Origin: an uncultured Bacteroides sp. | Lineage (GTDB): Bacteria; Bacteroidota; Bacteroidia; Bacteroidales; Bacteroidaceae | NCBI GenBank assembly: GCA_902492205.1 | Contig: CABUKU010000007.1 | Coordinates: 71,770-135,769, forward strand | Length of the DNA stretch: 64,000 bases | Direction of reading: 5' to 3' | Part shown: piece after piece, positions 17,498-25,594 of the stretch | Layout of the letters: every line of letters starts with the position of its first letter | Position numbering within the stretch: the first letter of the stretch is position 1 | Notes under the pieces: generated by a model | Seen by the model: the letters and a program-made list of their open reading frames with translations, nothing else | Database searches by the model: none | Told to the model about the DNA's origin: nothing | Translations under genes and position numbers: made by a program

Positions 17498-17899
17498 ATG
17501 ATGAGGCAAAAACGTTTTATATCATACTTCCTTATGTTGGTTAGCATTGTTATGCTGACCGCCTCTACTTTGCCCCATCATCATCATTATGGCAAAATAT
17601 GTATGCAACATGATTTGACTGAAGATACATCTTGTACTTCTTCTTCACAGAAGCAAAATAAAGGTACTTCGTGTAAAGTGTGTTGCGTTACTAATTTTAA
17701 ATGTTCTGTTCCCGATAATCAAAATCATGTACAGCCTTGTTTTGCTCATGTGGTAACTCTTTTCACAGAGGCAATCATCAATGAATTTTTTACTCCCGAA
17801 GAACAAACACATCAATATAGTTCCTATTATTTCGAGTCACTTCATAGTACTCGCATTACCCATTCCATAGGGTTAAGAGCCCCTCCTTTTTCGGCATAA
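17498..17899 (+). CDS. His/Cys-rich exported protein at head of metal efflux operon
   Basis: A 133-residue protein with one N-terminal hydrophobic helix (about 7-24) that may be an uncleaved anchor or signal peptide. Directly after it come four histidines (27-30) and C35-M36-x-H38, then cysteines at 46, 59, 62, 63 and 69 (CKVCCVTNFKC) and C81. This looks like a periplasmic metal-binding or metal-sensing protein. Proteins of this kind are common in front of RND metal efflux genes in Bacteroides, but I do not recall an experimentally defined function. About 100 bp separate it from the adaptor gene. The start codon is fixed by the promoter immediately upstream. Confidence 0.75.
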   Translation: MMRQKRFISYFLMLVSIVMLTASTLPHHHHYGKICMQHDLTEDTSCTSSSQKQNKGTSCKVCCVTNFKCSVPDNQNHVQPCFAHVVTLFTEAIINEFFTPEEQTHQYSSYYFESLHSTRITHSIGLRAPPFSA

Positions 17900-18003
17900 T
17901 ATTTATACCTGATAGTAGCATAAACTATTGGGGGAGACAAAGTTGCAATTTGGTTGCAGCTTGATACATTTATTTTTGTCGAAAATATTATTCCAGTATT
18001 ACA

Positions 18004-19227
18004 ATGAAGAAATTATATTTATTAGGTGCATTCTTTTGCACTCTTTTGCTCGCATCATGCGGAGGAAAAAAAGATCATAACCATGACCATGAACATGGCA
18101 CCGAATGCTCAGAACACGATCATGAAGGACACGATCACGGGAGCGAAGGACATAACCACGAAGGTGAAGACCATGACCATGAGCATGAAGCCGAAGCAAC
18201 CCATTCCGACGAAATTATTTTTCCGCAGGCTAAAGCTGAGGCTGCCGGTGTAACAGTGGAAACCATTCAGCCTAAAACTTTTCATCAAATTATTAAAACC
18301 AGTGGACAGGTGCTTGCCGCACAGGGTGATGAAACGGTTGTAGTTGCTACTGTTTCGGGAGTCGTTTCATTTAAATCTCCGGTAACGGATGGTATGGCTA
18401 TTCGTCAGGGAGCACAATTGTTAGTTCTTTCTTCAAAGGATATGATAGATGGCAATCCGGTGCAGCGTGCTAAGGTAGCTTATGAGATAGCCAAGAAAGA
18501 ATATGAACGCGCCCAAGGATTGTTGGAAAGCAAAATCGTTTCAGAGAAAGATTTTAATCAGATAAAGCAAAGTTATGAAAATGCCCGTATCAGCTATGAG
18601 GCTGTTGCCAAGAATCAAACTGCAGGAGGACAGGTAATAACTTCTCCTATGAGTGGCTTTATCAAGAGTTGTTTGGTTAGTGAAGGCGATTATGTGCAAG
18701 TGGGGCAACCTTTGGTCAGCATCACGCAAAACAGACGTTTGTTCCTCCGTGCCGATGTTTCAGAAAAATATTATGGTTATTTGAAGAATATCACAACGGC
18801 TAACTTCAAAACTCCTTATGATGATAAGGTTTATGAGTTGCCGGAGTTAAAGGGGCGTTTGTTATCCTTTGGAAAAGCATCGGGCGCAGCTTCATTCTTT
18901 GTTCCGGTGACTTTCGAGTTTGATAATCGGGGAGATGTCATTCCCGGTTCCTACGTTGAAGTTTATCTTTTGTCTTCTCCCATGAACAATGTTCTGGCTT
19001 TGCCTCATGCGGCATTGACCGAAGAACAAGGCTTGTTCTTTGTTTATATTCAGGTAGATGAAGAAGGATACAAGAAACAAGAAGTTACTTTAGGTGCAGA
19101 CAGTGGTAAGGAAGTACAGATTCTTACAGGTTTGAATCCGGGTGACAGGGTTGTTACCAAAGGTGCTTATCAGGTGAAACTGGCATCGGCAAGTAATGCA
19201 ATTCCGGCACATAGTCACGAACATTAA
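18004..19227 (+). CDS. RND efflux periplasmic adaptor lipoprotein (CusB/CzcB-like)
   Basis: A 407-residue membrane-fusion protein with a lipoprotein signal (lipidated Cys19 in LLASCGG). Residues 25-66 form a histidine/aspartate/glutamate-rich tail with many HDH and HEH patterns, a likely metal-binding sponge. Then come the barrel-sandwich/lipoyl half-motifs, an alpha-hairpin (about 155-205, NPVQRAKVAYEIAKKEYERA...) and beta-barrel domains with ITSPMSGFI-type sequence. It links the RND pump to the outer-membrane channel. The pump gene starts 12 bp downstream. Metal specificity (Cu, Zn, Co, Cd, Ni) is not certain; His-rich rather than Met-rich content leans toward Zn/Co/Cd. Confidence 0.9.
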   Translation: MKKLYLLGAFFCTLLLASCGGKKDHNHDHEHGTECSEHDHEGHDHGSEGHNHEGEDHDHEHEAEATHSDEIIFPQAKAEAAGVTVETIQPKTFHQIIKTSGQVLAAQGDETVVVATVSGVVSFKSPVTDGMAIRQGAQLLVLSSKDMIDGNPVQRAKVAYEIAKKEYERAQGLLESKIVSEKDFNQIKQSYENARISYEAVAKNQTAGGQVITSPMSGFIKSCLVSEGDYVQVGQPLVSITQNRRLFLRADVSEKYYGYLKNITTANFKTPYDDKVYELPELKGRLLSFGKASGAASFFVPVTFEFDNRGDVIPGSYVEVYLLSSPMNNVLALPHAALTEEQGLFFVYIQVDEEGYKKQEVTLGADSGKEVQILTGLNPGDRVVTKGAYQVKLASASNAIPAHSHEH

Positions 19228-19239
19228 TCCTGTTGCTTT

Positions 19240-22200
19240 ATGCTGAATAAAATAATAAGATATTCGCTGCAAAACCGTTTGGTGATACTGTTTGCAGCAG
19301 TCCTGCTTTTGGTGGCGGGAACGTATACGGCAATGCATACCGATGTGGATGTATTTCCCGACTTGAATGCGCCTACCGTGGTTGTTATGACCGAAGCGAA
19401 CGGCATGGCTCCCGAAGAAGTGGAGCGTTTGGTTACTTTTCCGGTGGAAACAGCTTTGAATGGTGCTACAAATGTCCGTCGTGTCCGTTCTTCTTCAACA
19501 ACAGGTTTCTCTGTTGTGTGGGTGGAATTTGATTGGGATACGGATATTTATCTTGCCCGTCAGATCGTTTCAGAAAAATTGTCGGTTGTGGGTGAGGCGC
19601 TTCCTTCCAATGTCGGTAAGCCGACCTTAGGTCCTCAGTCTTCTATTCTTGGTGAATTGCTGATTATCGGATTGACTTCCGACAGTACCTCTATGCAGGA
19701 TTTGCGTACATTGGCAGATTGGACGATTCGTCCACGCCTGCTTTCTACCGGAGGTGTAGCCCAGGTTGCTGTTATTGGCGGAGATATAAAAGAGTACCAG
19801 ATACAACTTGATCCTGCACGAATGAAGCATTATGGTGTTTCGGTGGATGAAGTCATGACCGTTACTCGTAACATGAATCAGAATGCCAATGGTGGGGTGA
19901 TTTATGAGTATGGGAATGAATATATTGTTCGTGGAGTTTTGTCAACGGATGATGTGAATGAGTTGGCGAAAGGCGTAGTTAAGGTGGTAAACGGTGTGCC
20001 TGTTCTTTTGGAGAACATTGCGGATGTGCAAGTAGGCAATAAAGAACCGAAGTTGGGAACAGCATCGGAAAAAGGAAAGCCTGCCGTATTGATTACCGTT
20101 ACCAAGCAACCGAATACAAGCACAATAGACCTGACAGAGAAACTTGATGCATCGGTTGCCGATTTAATGAAGAACTTGCCTGCCGATGTAAAAGTATCGA
20201 CAGACATATTCCGTCAAAGCCGTTTCATTGAGAACTCTATCGGTAATGTGAAGAAGTCTTTGTACGAAGGCTCCATTTTCGTTATCATTGTGTTGTTCTT
20301 ATTCCTTGCCAATGTGAGAACAACTGTTATCTCATTGATAACATTACCCCTTTCTTTGTTGGTATCTATCCTTACACTCCATTATATGGGGCTGACGATT
20401 AATACCATGAGCTTGGGTGGCATGGCGATAGCCATCGGTTCATTGGTAGATGATGCCATTGTGGATGTGGAGAATGTGTATAAGCATATCCGGGAAAACA
20501 GGATGAAACCTGAAAGTGAACGGCAGAGTGTGATTGAAGTGGTATTTAATGCTTCCAAGGAAGTACGTATGCCGATCTTGAATTCTACATTGATTATTGT
20601 TGTGAGCTTCGTCCCGCTTTTCTTCCTTACCGGAATGGAAGGCCGTATGCTCGTTCCACTGGGCATTTCGTTTATCGTGGCTTTGTTTGCCTCCACTGTT
20701 GTGGCTTTGACTTTGACTCCCGTATTGTGCAGTTACCTTCTTGGCAAAACAAAAGGTGACGGTATTCCCAAAGAAGCGTTTGTTGCTGTTTGGTTGAAGA
20801 AAGTGTACGGACGTATGTTGGAGTGGGCGCTGCATCATAAACGTGTGGTACTTGGTTCAACCATTGGCCTGTTTGTTGTTGCATTATGCTTCTTCTTTAC
20901 TTTGGGACGTAGCTTCTTGCCGTCTTTCAACGAAGGTTCGTTTACTATCAATGTAAGTAGCTTGCCGGGTATTTCTTTGGAAGAATCGGACAAAATAGGA
21001 CATCGTGCCGAGGAACTGTTAATGAGTATTCCTGAGATTCAAACCGTTGCCCGCAAAACCGGACGTGCCGAGCTTGATGAACATGCTTTAGGTGTGAATG
21101 TTTCCGAAATTGAAGCGCCGTTCGAGCTGAAAGATCGTTCCAGAGAAGAATTGGTAGCCGATGTCCGTACTAAACTATCTACCATATCGGGTGCAAACAT
21201 TGAAATAGGTCAGCCTATCTCTCACCGTATAGATGCCATGCTTTCCGGTACGAAAGCTAACATTGCCATTAAGCTGTTTGGTGACGATTTGAATAAAATG
21301 TTCTCTCTGGGTAATCAGATAAAAGATGCAATCAGTGGAGTGGAAGGAGTTGCCGACCTTAATGTGGAACAGCAAATTGAGCGTCCGCAGTTAAAAATAT
21401 CTCCTAAGCGCGAGATACTTGCCAAGTATGGAATTACTTTACCTCAGTTCTCCGAATTTGTAAATGTAAACATGTCGGGAGAAGTGGTGTCACAGGTTTA
21501 TGAAGGAAGTAAGACATTTGATTTGGTGGTTCGTGCCAAAGACGACAGCCGTGACCAAATGGAAAAGGTTCGTAACCTGATGATTGATACATCCGACGGA
21601 AAGAAAGTTCCATTGAGTTATGTAGCCGATGTTAAGTCTGCAATGGGGCCGAACACTATCAGCCGTGAGAATGTGAAACGTAAGATTGTTATTTCTGCCA
21701 ACACTTCAGGCCGCGACCTGCGTGGTGTGGTAAATGATATTCAGAAACAAATAGATGAAAAAATTAGTCTGCCCGAAGGCTATCATGTGGAATATGGCGG
21801 TCAGTTCGAAAGCGAACAGGCAGCTTCACGAACTTTGATGCTAACTTCTATTATGTCCATTGTTGTTATCTTCCTGTTGTTATTCAATGAATTCAGAAGT
21901 GTGAAACAAAGTGCAGTCATTTTGCTAAATCTTCCGTTGGCGTTGATCGGTGGTGTGTTTGCGTTGCTCATAACTACGGGGGAAATAAGTATCCCTGCCA
22001 TTATCGGATTTATTTCTTTGTTTGGTATTGCAACCCGTAATGGTATGTTGCTTATATCTCATTACAATACTTTGCGTGAGCAGGGGATGGGCTTGCACGA
22101 AAGTATCATTCGTGGTTCTTTAGACCGTCTGAATCCTATTCTTATGACAGCACTTTCTTCTGCATTGGCGTTGATTCCATTAGCATTGGGTGGCGATTTG

Positions 22201-22332
22201 CCGGGTAATGAGATACAGAGCCCGATGGCAAAAGTTATTTTGGGTGGATTATTAACTTCCACTTTCCTGAACGGATTCATTATTCCGATTGTTTATTTAT
22301 TAATGAACAAAACAAAAGAAGCAAAAGCATGA
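19240..22332 (+). CDS. heavy-metal RND efflux pump (CusA/CzcA family)
   Basis: A 1030-residue inner-membrane proton/metal antiporter with 12 predicted membrane helices and two large periplasmic loops. The N-terminus (NRLVILFAAVLLLVAGTY) is typical. The heavy-metal signature in helix 4 reads GGMAIAIGSLVDDAIVDVEN and carries the acidic proton-relay residues. The second half repeats the architecture with AIIGFISLFGIATRNGMLLI. The length is normal for the family. Its ATGA overlap with the outer-membrane channel gene shows translational coupling. It forms a tripartite complex with the neighbouring adaptor and channel. Confidence 0.95.
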   Translation: MLNKIIRYSLQNRLVILFAAVLLLVAGTYTAMHTDVDVFPDLNAPTVVVMTEANGMAPEEVERLVTFPVETALNGATNVRRVRSSSTTGFSVVWVEFDWDTDIYLARQIVSEKLSVVGEALPSNVGKPTLGPQSSILGELLIIGLTSDSTSMQDLRTLADWTIRPRLLSTGGVAQVAVIGGDIKEYQIQLDPARMKHYGVSVDEVMTVTRNMNQNANGGVIYEYGNEYIVRGVLSTDDVNELAKGVVKVVNGVPVLLENIADVQVGNKEPKLGTASEKGKPAVLITVTKQPNTSTIDLTEKLDASVADLMKNLPADVKVSTDIFRQSRFIENSIGNVKKSLYEGSIFVIIVLFLFLANVRTTVISLITLPLSLLVSILTLHYMGLTINTMSLGGMAIAIGSLVDDAIVDVENVYKHIRENRMKPESERQSVIEVVFNASKEVRMPILNSTLIIVVSFVPLFFLTGMEGRMLVPLGISFIVALFASTVVALTLTPVLCSYLLGKTKGDGIPKEAFVAVWLKKVYGRMLEWALHHKRVVLGSTIGLFVVALCFFFTLGRSFLPSFNEGSFTINVSSLPGISLEESDKIGHRAEELLMSIPEIQTVARKTGRAELDEHALGVNVSEIEAPFELKDRSREELVADVRTKLSTISGANIEIGQPISHRIDAMLSGTKANIAIKLFGDDLNKMFSLGNQIKDAISGVEGVADLNVEQQIERPQLKISPKREILAKYGITLPQFSEFVNVNMSGEVVSQVYEGSKTFDLVVRAKDDSRDQMEKVRNLMIDTSDGKKVPLSYVADVKSAMGPNTISRENVKRKIVISANTSGRDLRGVVNDIQKQIDEKISLPEGYHVEYGGQFESEQAASRTLMLTSIMSIVVIFLLLFNEFRSVKQSAVILLNLPLALIGGVFALLITTGEISIPAIIGFISLFGIATRNGMLLISHYNTLREQGMGLHESIIRGSLDRLNPILMTALSSALALIPLALGGDLPGNEIQSPMAKVILGGLLTSTFLNGFIIPIVYLLMNKTKEAKA

Positions 22333-23507
22333 AAAGAAATATCATATTAGCAGCAATGCTTTGTGTGCTTGTGGGCGCAAAGGCGCAAGTATCGGGCATA
22401 GAAAGGGTGCTTAAAAACATTGAGGAGAATAATAAGGAACTCCGGGCAAACGAGCATCTTACCGTTTCCAAGAAGTTGGAAGCAAAGACGGACAATAACT
22501 TGCCCGATCCGTCTATCAGTTACAGTTATCAGTTCGGGCATCCTCAGGAATTGGGGAAAAGCGGTGAATTGACCGTAACACAAGGCTTTGACTTTCCCAC
22601 AGTATATGGAAGCCGCAATCAATTGAATAAACTGAAGGCAACATCTTTTGATTATCAATATGATGCATTCCGCCAACAACTGTTATTGACAGCCAAAGAG
22701 GCTTGTATTGATTTGATTCAATTGAACAAGCAAAAAGCTTTGATTGATGAACGTTTGAAGAATGCGGAAGCACTATCCGAGGTATATGCCCGCCGTCTTG
22801 CAACAGGCGATGCCAATGCACTTGAAACGAACAAGATTAACTTGGAGTTGATGAATGTCAAGACAGAAGCGACGATGAATGAAGCGGCTCGTCAATCGAA
22901 GTTGCAGGAACTCATAGCCATGAACGGCAACATTCCTTTGGAACTTAACGATATTGAATATTCTCCGGTAGAGGAGCTTACGGGTTTTGAGCAATTGAAA
23001 CAGGAAGTTCTGCCGTCGGACATTACTCTCCGCTCATTGAATAGTGAGAGTGCTGTGGCAAAGAAACAAATCTCAGTGAATAAATCCGGTTGGTTGCCTA
23101 AGTTGGAATTGGGTTATCGTCGCAACACCGGTGAGGGAGAGCAGTTCAATGGCTTTGTCGTTGGAGTTTCCGTTCCTTTGTTCGAGAATAAAAATAAGGT
23201 GAAAGCTGCTAAGGCACAATCTTTATATGCAGACTTGCAGAAAGCGGGTTCTGAAGAAAAAGCGGAATCCGTGTTATATGGTTTGTATAAGGAAGCCGAA
23301 ACCTTGCGAACTGCAATGAAAGATTATAATAAGGCATTGGAAGGAAGTGATATGAAGTTGCTTCGCCAAGCTCTCGATGCCCGTCAGATTTCTTTGATTG
23401 AGTATTTCACTGAAATATCGGTTATCTATCAAAGCCATCAAAGCTTTATGGAACTGGAGAACCGTTATTATAAGGTAATGGCGCAGATATTTAAGAATAA
23501 ACTCTAG
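22329..23507 (+). CDS. TolC-family outer-membrane channel of the metal efflux system (CusC/CzcC-like)
   Basis: A 392-residue protein with an N-terminal signal peptide (KRNIILAAMLCVLVGAKAQ) and two OEP-type repeats rich in long amphipathic coiled-coil helices. Segments PSISYSYQFGHPQEL and LPKLELGYRRNTGEGEQFNGFVVGVSVPLFENKNK mark the two beta-strand regions. It should trimerise in the outer membrane and complete the efflux conduit. It overlaps the pump gene by 4 bp. No terminator hairpin with a T-run is visible after it; a structured 22-bp array follows instead. Confidence 0.92.
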   Translation: MKRNIILAAMLCVLVGAKAQVSGIERVLKNIEENNKELRANEHLTVSKKLEAKTDNNLPDPSISYSYQFGHPQELGKSGELTVTQGFDFPTVYGSRNQLNKLKATSFDYQYDAFRQQLLLTAKEACIDLIQLNKQKALIDERLKNAEALSEVYARRLATGDANALETNKINLELMNVKTEATMNEAARQSKLQELIAMNGNIPLELNDIEYSPVEELTGFEQLKQEVLPSDITLRSLNSESAVAKKQISVNKSGWLPKLELGYRRNTGEGEQFNGFVVGVSVPLFENKNKVKAAKAQSLYADLQKAGSEEKAESVLYGLYKEAETLRTAMKDYNKALEGSDMKLLRQALDARQISLIEYFTEISVIYQSHQSFMELENRYYKVMAQIFKNKL

Positions 23508-23532
23508 GACTATTTTCTGTTTTGTCAGTACC

Positions 23533-23632
23533 AATTTAGCGTCCCACAATTATGAAACGATCGTCTCATAATTGTGGGACGTTCGTCTCATGGTTGTGGT
23601 ACGATCGTCCCATATATGTGGGACGCTAAATT
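23533..23632. repeat. 22-bp quasi-tandem array B with nested inverted repeats
   Basis: Four units start at 23540, 23562, 23584 and 23606, exactly 22 bp apart. Each begins CGTCYCA and ends ACGNT. A 16-bp perfect inverted repeat encloses the array (AATTTAGCGTCCCACA at 23533, its complement at 23617-23632). Units 1 and 2 form a further 15-bp perfect inverted repeat (23541-23555 with 23566-23580) around the palindrome ACGATCGT. The GGGACG/CGTCCC core is shared with array A on the other side of the efflux operon. It lies in a convergent gap, between the channel gene and the sigma-factor gene. Confidence 0.85.
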
Positions 23633-23663
23633 CGCCTTTTCATTTTGTGATTTATATCTTGTT

Positions 23664-24239
23664 CTAATTGAAAAAACTTCCTGTGAAGCATAAAAACAAA
23701 GGCAGGTAATCTTTTAAATCTTTCTTTAGATGTTCAATAGACTTCTTCTTATACCTTTCAACAGTTTTGGTGGATATGCCCATTAACTCGGCTATTTCGA
23801 TATTACTTTTTCCTTGCATGTAACTCATTATATAGACTTTTCTGCATTCTTCCGATACTTTTTCCAGGCTTTCCCTTAGTAGGCGTTGCAGTTCGGCAAG
23901 AGTATATACATTGTCACCGTCTTTATCGTAAGCTGGAGTTTTTGTCGTGTAGTCTTCAATGTACTTCTGTTCATAGCTTTGATGCGTTAAATAGTTGAGG
24001 CAACTATTCTTTGCGCATGCTTTCAGATAATAAATAGCAGAATTATCCCATACTATCTCATTCCTTTTGTTCCATAAGGTGATGAAGACTTCCTGTACAA
24101 TGTCTTCTCTTACGTGCCTGTCATCAATATACCGTTTGCAATATAAACAAAGGGCAGGATAGTATCTTTTGAATAGGACCTTGAAAGCTCCCTCATTATT
24201 GTTTTGAACTATTTCCTGCAATAGAAATTCTGCTTCCAT
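23664..24239 (-). CDS. ECF sigma-70 factor of the downstream PUL
   Basis: A 191-residue Bacteroidetes-type extracytoplasmic-function sigma factor. Region 2 (about 20-90) contains the core-binding and -10 recognition segment YIDDRHVREDIVQEVFITLWNKR. Region 4 (about 125-180) holds the helix-turn-helix IAELMGISTKTVERYKKKSIEHLKKD. It is divergent from the FecR-like anti-sigma gene, with 136 bp between them. In such systems the anti-sigma and a SusC protein with an N-terminal STN domain transmit the presence of glycan across the envelope and release the sigma factor, which then activates the susC operon. Confidence 0.95.
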   Translation of the reverse strand: MEAEFLLQEIVQNNNEGAFKVLFKRYYPALCLYCKRYIDDRHVREDIVQEVFITLWNKRNEIVWDNSAIYYLKACAKNSCLNYLTHQSYEQKYIEDYTTKTPAYDKDGDNVYTLAELQRLLRESLEKVSEECRKVYIMSYMQGKSNIEIAELMGISTKTVERYKKKSIEHLKKDLKDYLPLFLCFTGSFFN

Positions 24240-24268
24240 TAGTTAAGGCTTATCTATTATTCGAGTGC

Positions 24269-24276
24269 CAAAGATA
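24269..24276 (-). promoter_or_regulatory. possible -7 box of the sigma-factor gene
   Basis: TATCTTTG on the minus strand lies 30 bp upstream of the sigma-factor start codon. No clear TTG is found at the expected -33 position, so only the -7 element supports the call. Confidence 0.45.
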
Positions 24277-24375
24277 CAGGAAAAAATAAAGTTTTGAAAA
24301 AAAATAGGAAAATGTTGTCTGTTTTGTAAAGCTCAACTGTGTATTATATAAAGACGGATAAAAAGAATCTGGTAA

Positions 24376-25410
24376 ATGGAGAATATCAAGAATAACATAT
24401 CGAAGGAAAAACTATTTGATTATTGTAACGGTATTTGTACCGAAGATGATATAAACGAGATAGAAAAAGCATTGTCTCAATCAGAGGAATTACGTGCGGA
24501 GGTGGATAATATTCGTATTGTATTGGCACTCGATACAGATATTAGAGAATATCAGGCTATTGACACGGATTCAGCTTTTGAAGAGGTTTGGGGTAAGGTA
24601 GATAAGAGGAAACATTCTTTCCGTATTGATTCTCTGATGAGATATGCTGCAATTCTTTCCATTCCATTACTTATATCCACTATGGTGTTTGGCTATTTGT
24701 ATTTTAGTGGAAGTGAAAAAGATTCTATGGCCTATGCCGAAGTGTTTACATCACCCGGAACTATTACCAGATATGAGTTGCCCGATAAGACCGTAGTATG
24801 GTTGAACTCGGATAGTAAATTGCGTTATCCTTCTCGTTTTGATTCTGCCGAAAGGGAAGTTTATTTGGAAGGAGAAGCGTATTTTGAAGTGCATGCCGAT
24901 AAAAAGCATCCTTTTTATGTAAATATGAATAATGGAATGAGAGTGTATGCCTATGGAACAAAGTTCAATGTAAATACCTATGATGAAGAAAATTATATTG
25001 AAACGGTTTTGGAAGAGGGCAAGTTAAATGTAATAGCTCCCGATAATGAAACGACTGTGGTGTTGTCGCCCAATGAAAGGCTTTTATATAATAAAGATAC
25101 CCGTAACATGACTAAAGAAGAAGTCTATGTTTATGAGAAAATAGCTTGGAAAGATGGCAAGTTAATCTTCAGGAACACAACGTTGGAAGATATTCTGGAC
25201 AGATTGGAGAAGGCTTATAATGTGGAGATAACTCTTGATAATAAATCAAATAAAGAGTATCGTTATAGGGCAACATTTACGAATGAATCTATTACACAAA
25301 TATTCGATTACCTGAGCAAATCTATCAGGATGAAATGGGAAATAGAAGAGCCTGTCCAAAAAGATGATTCATCTTTTACACGAAAGCGAATACATGTAAC
25401 TTTATATTAG
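24376..25410 (+). CDS. FecR-family anti-sigma factor
   Basis: A 344-residue single-pass inner-membrane protein. The cytoplasmic N-terminus (1-85) should bind the sigma factor, a membrane helix spans about 89-110, and the periplasmic FecR domain runs from about 125 to 225 (TRYELPDKTVVWLNSDSKLRYP, EVYLEGEAYFEV). A C-terminal DUF4974 domain (about 265-340, FRNTTLEDILDRLEKAYNVEI) is the part that contacts the STN domain of the cognate SusC. It is transcribed away from the sigma gene and toward susC, the standard arrangement. Confidence 0.95.
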   Translation: MENIKNNISKEKLFDYCNGICTEDDINEIEKALSQSEELRAEVDNIRIVLALDTDIREYQAIDTDSAFEEVWGKVDKRKHSFRIDSLMRYAAILSIPLLISTMVFGYLYFSGSEKDSMAYAEVFTSPGTITRYELPDKTVVWLNSDSKLRYPSRFDSAEREVYLEGEAYFEVHADKKHPFYVNMNNGMRVYAYGTKFNVNTYDEENYIETVLEEGKLNVIAPDNETTVVLSPNERLLYNKDTRNMTKEEVYVYEKIAWKDGKLIFRNTTLEDILDRLEKAYNVEITLDNKSNKEYRYRATFTNESITQIFDYLSKSIRMKWEIEEPVQKDDSSFTRKRIHVTLY

Positions 25411-25465
25411 ATATTTATTAATACTTAAAAACACAAACTGCCTATGAAGAACATTTAAGGACATG

Positions 25466-25494
25466 AAAAAGAGGAAGCCGGCCAGGGCCTCCTC
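25466..25494 (-). terminator. minus-strand terminator in the susC leader, candidate end of an antisense RNA
   Basis: The stem (GGCCTCCTC at 25486-25494 and GAGGAAGCC at 25471-25479 on the + strand, one G-U pair, 6-nt loop) is followed on the minus strand by five T residues (25470-25466). No minus-strand gene needs a terminator here. This is the position where cis-antisense RNAs of the DonS type, which repress ECF-controlled PULs in Bacteroides, end. The antisense RNA itself is an inference. Confidence 0.55.
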
Positions 25495-25594
25495 AAGTTA
25501 ATTGAAATGATGATATCCGGGATGAGTCTTGCAAATTCTTCCGAATATCGGAACCAAGTTTATTAAAAATAAAACTTTAGTTAACCGCAAATTT

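Noticed and set aside
23533..23632. CRISPR array
   Set aside because: Units are contiguous 22-bp blocks with no spacers, and no cas genes are nearby; the same applies to arrays A, C and D.
25529..25594. TTG start adding 22 residues to the SusC protein
   Set aside because: The ATG at 25595 gives the normal SusC N-terminus and signal peptide; the extra residues match nothing.
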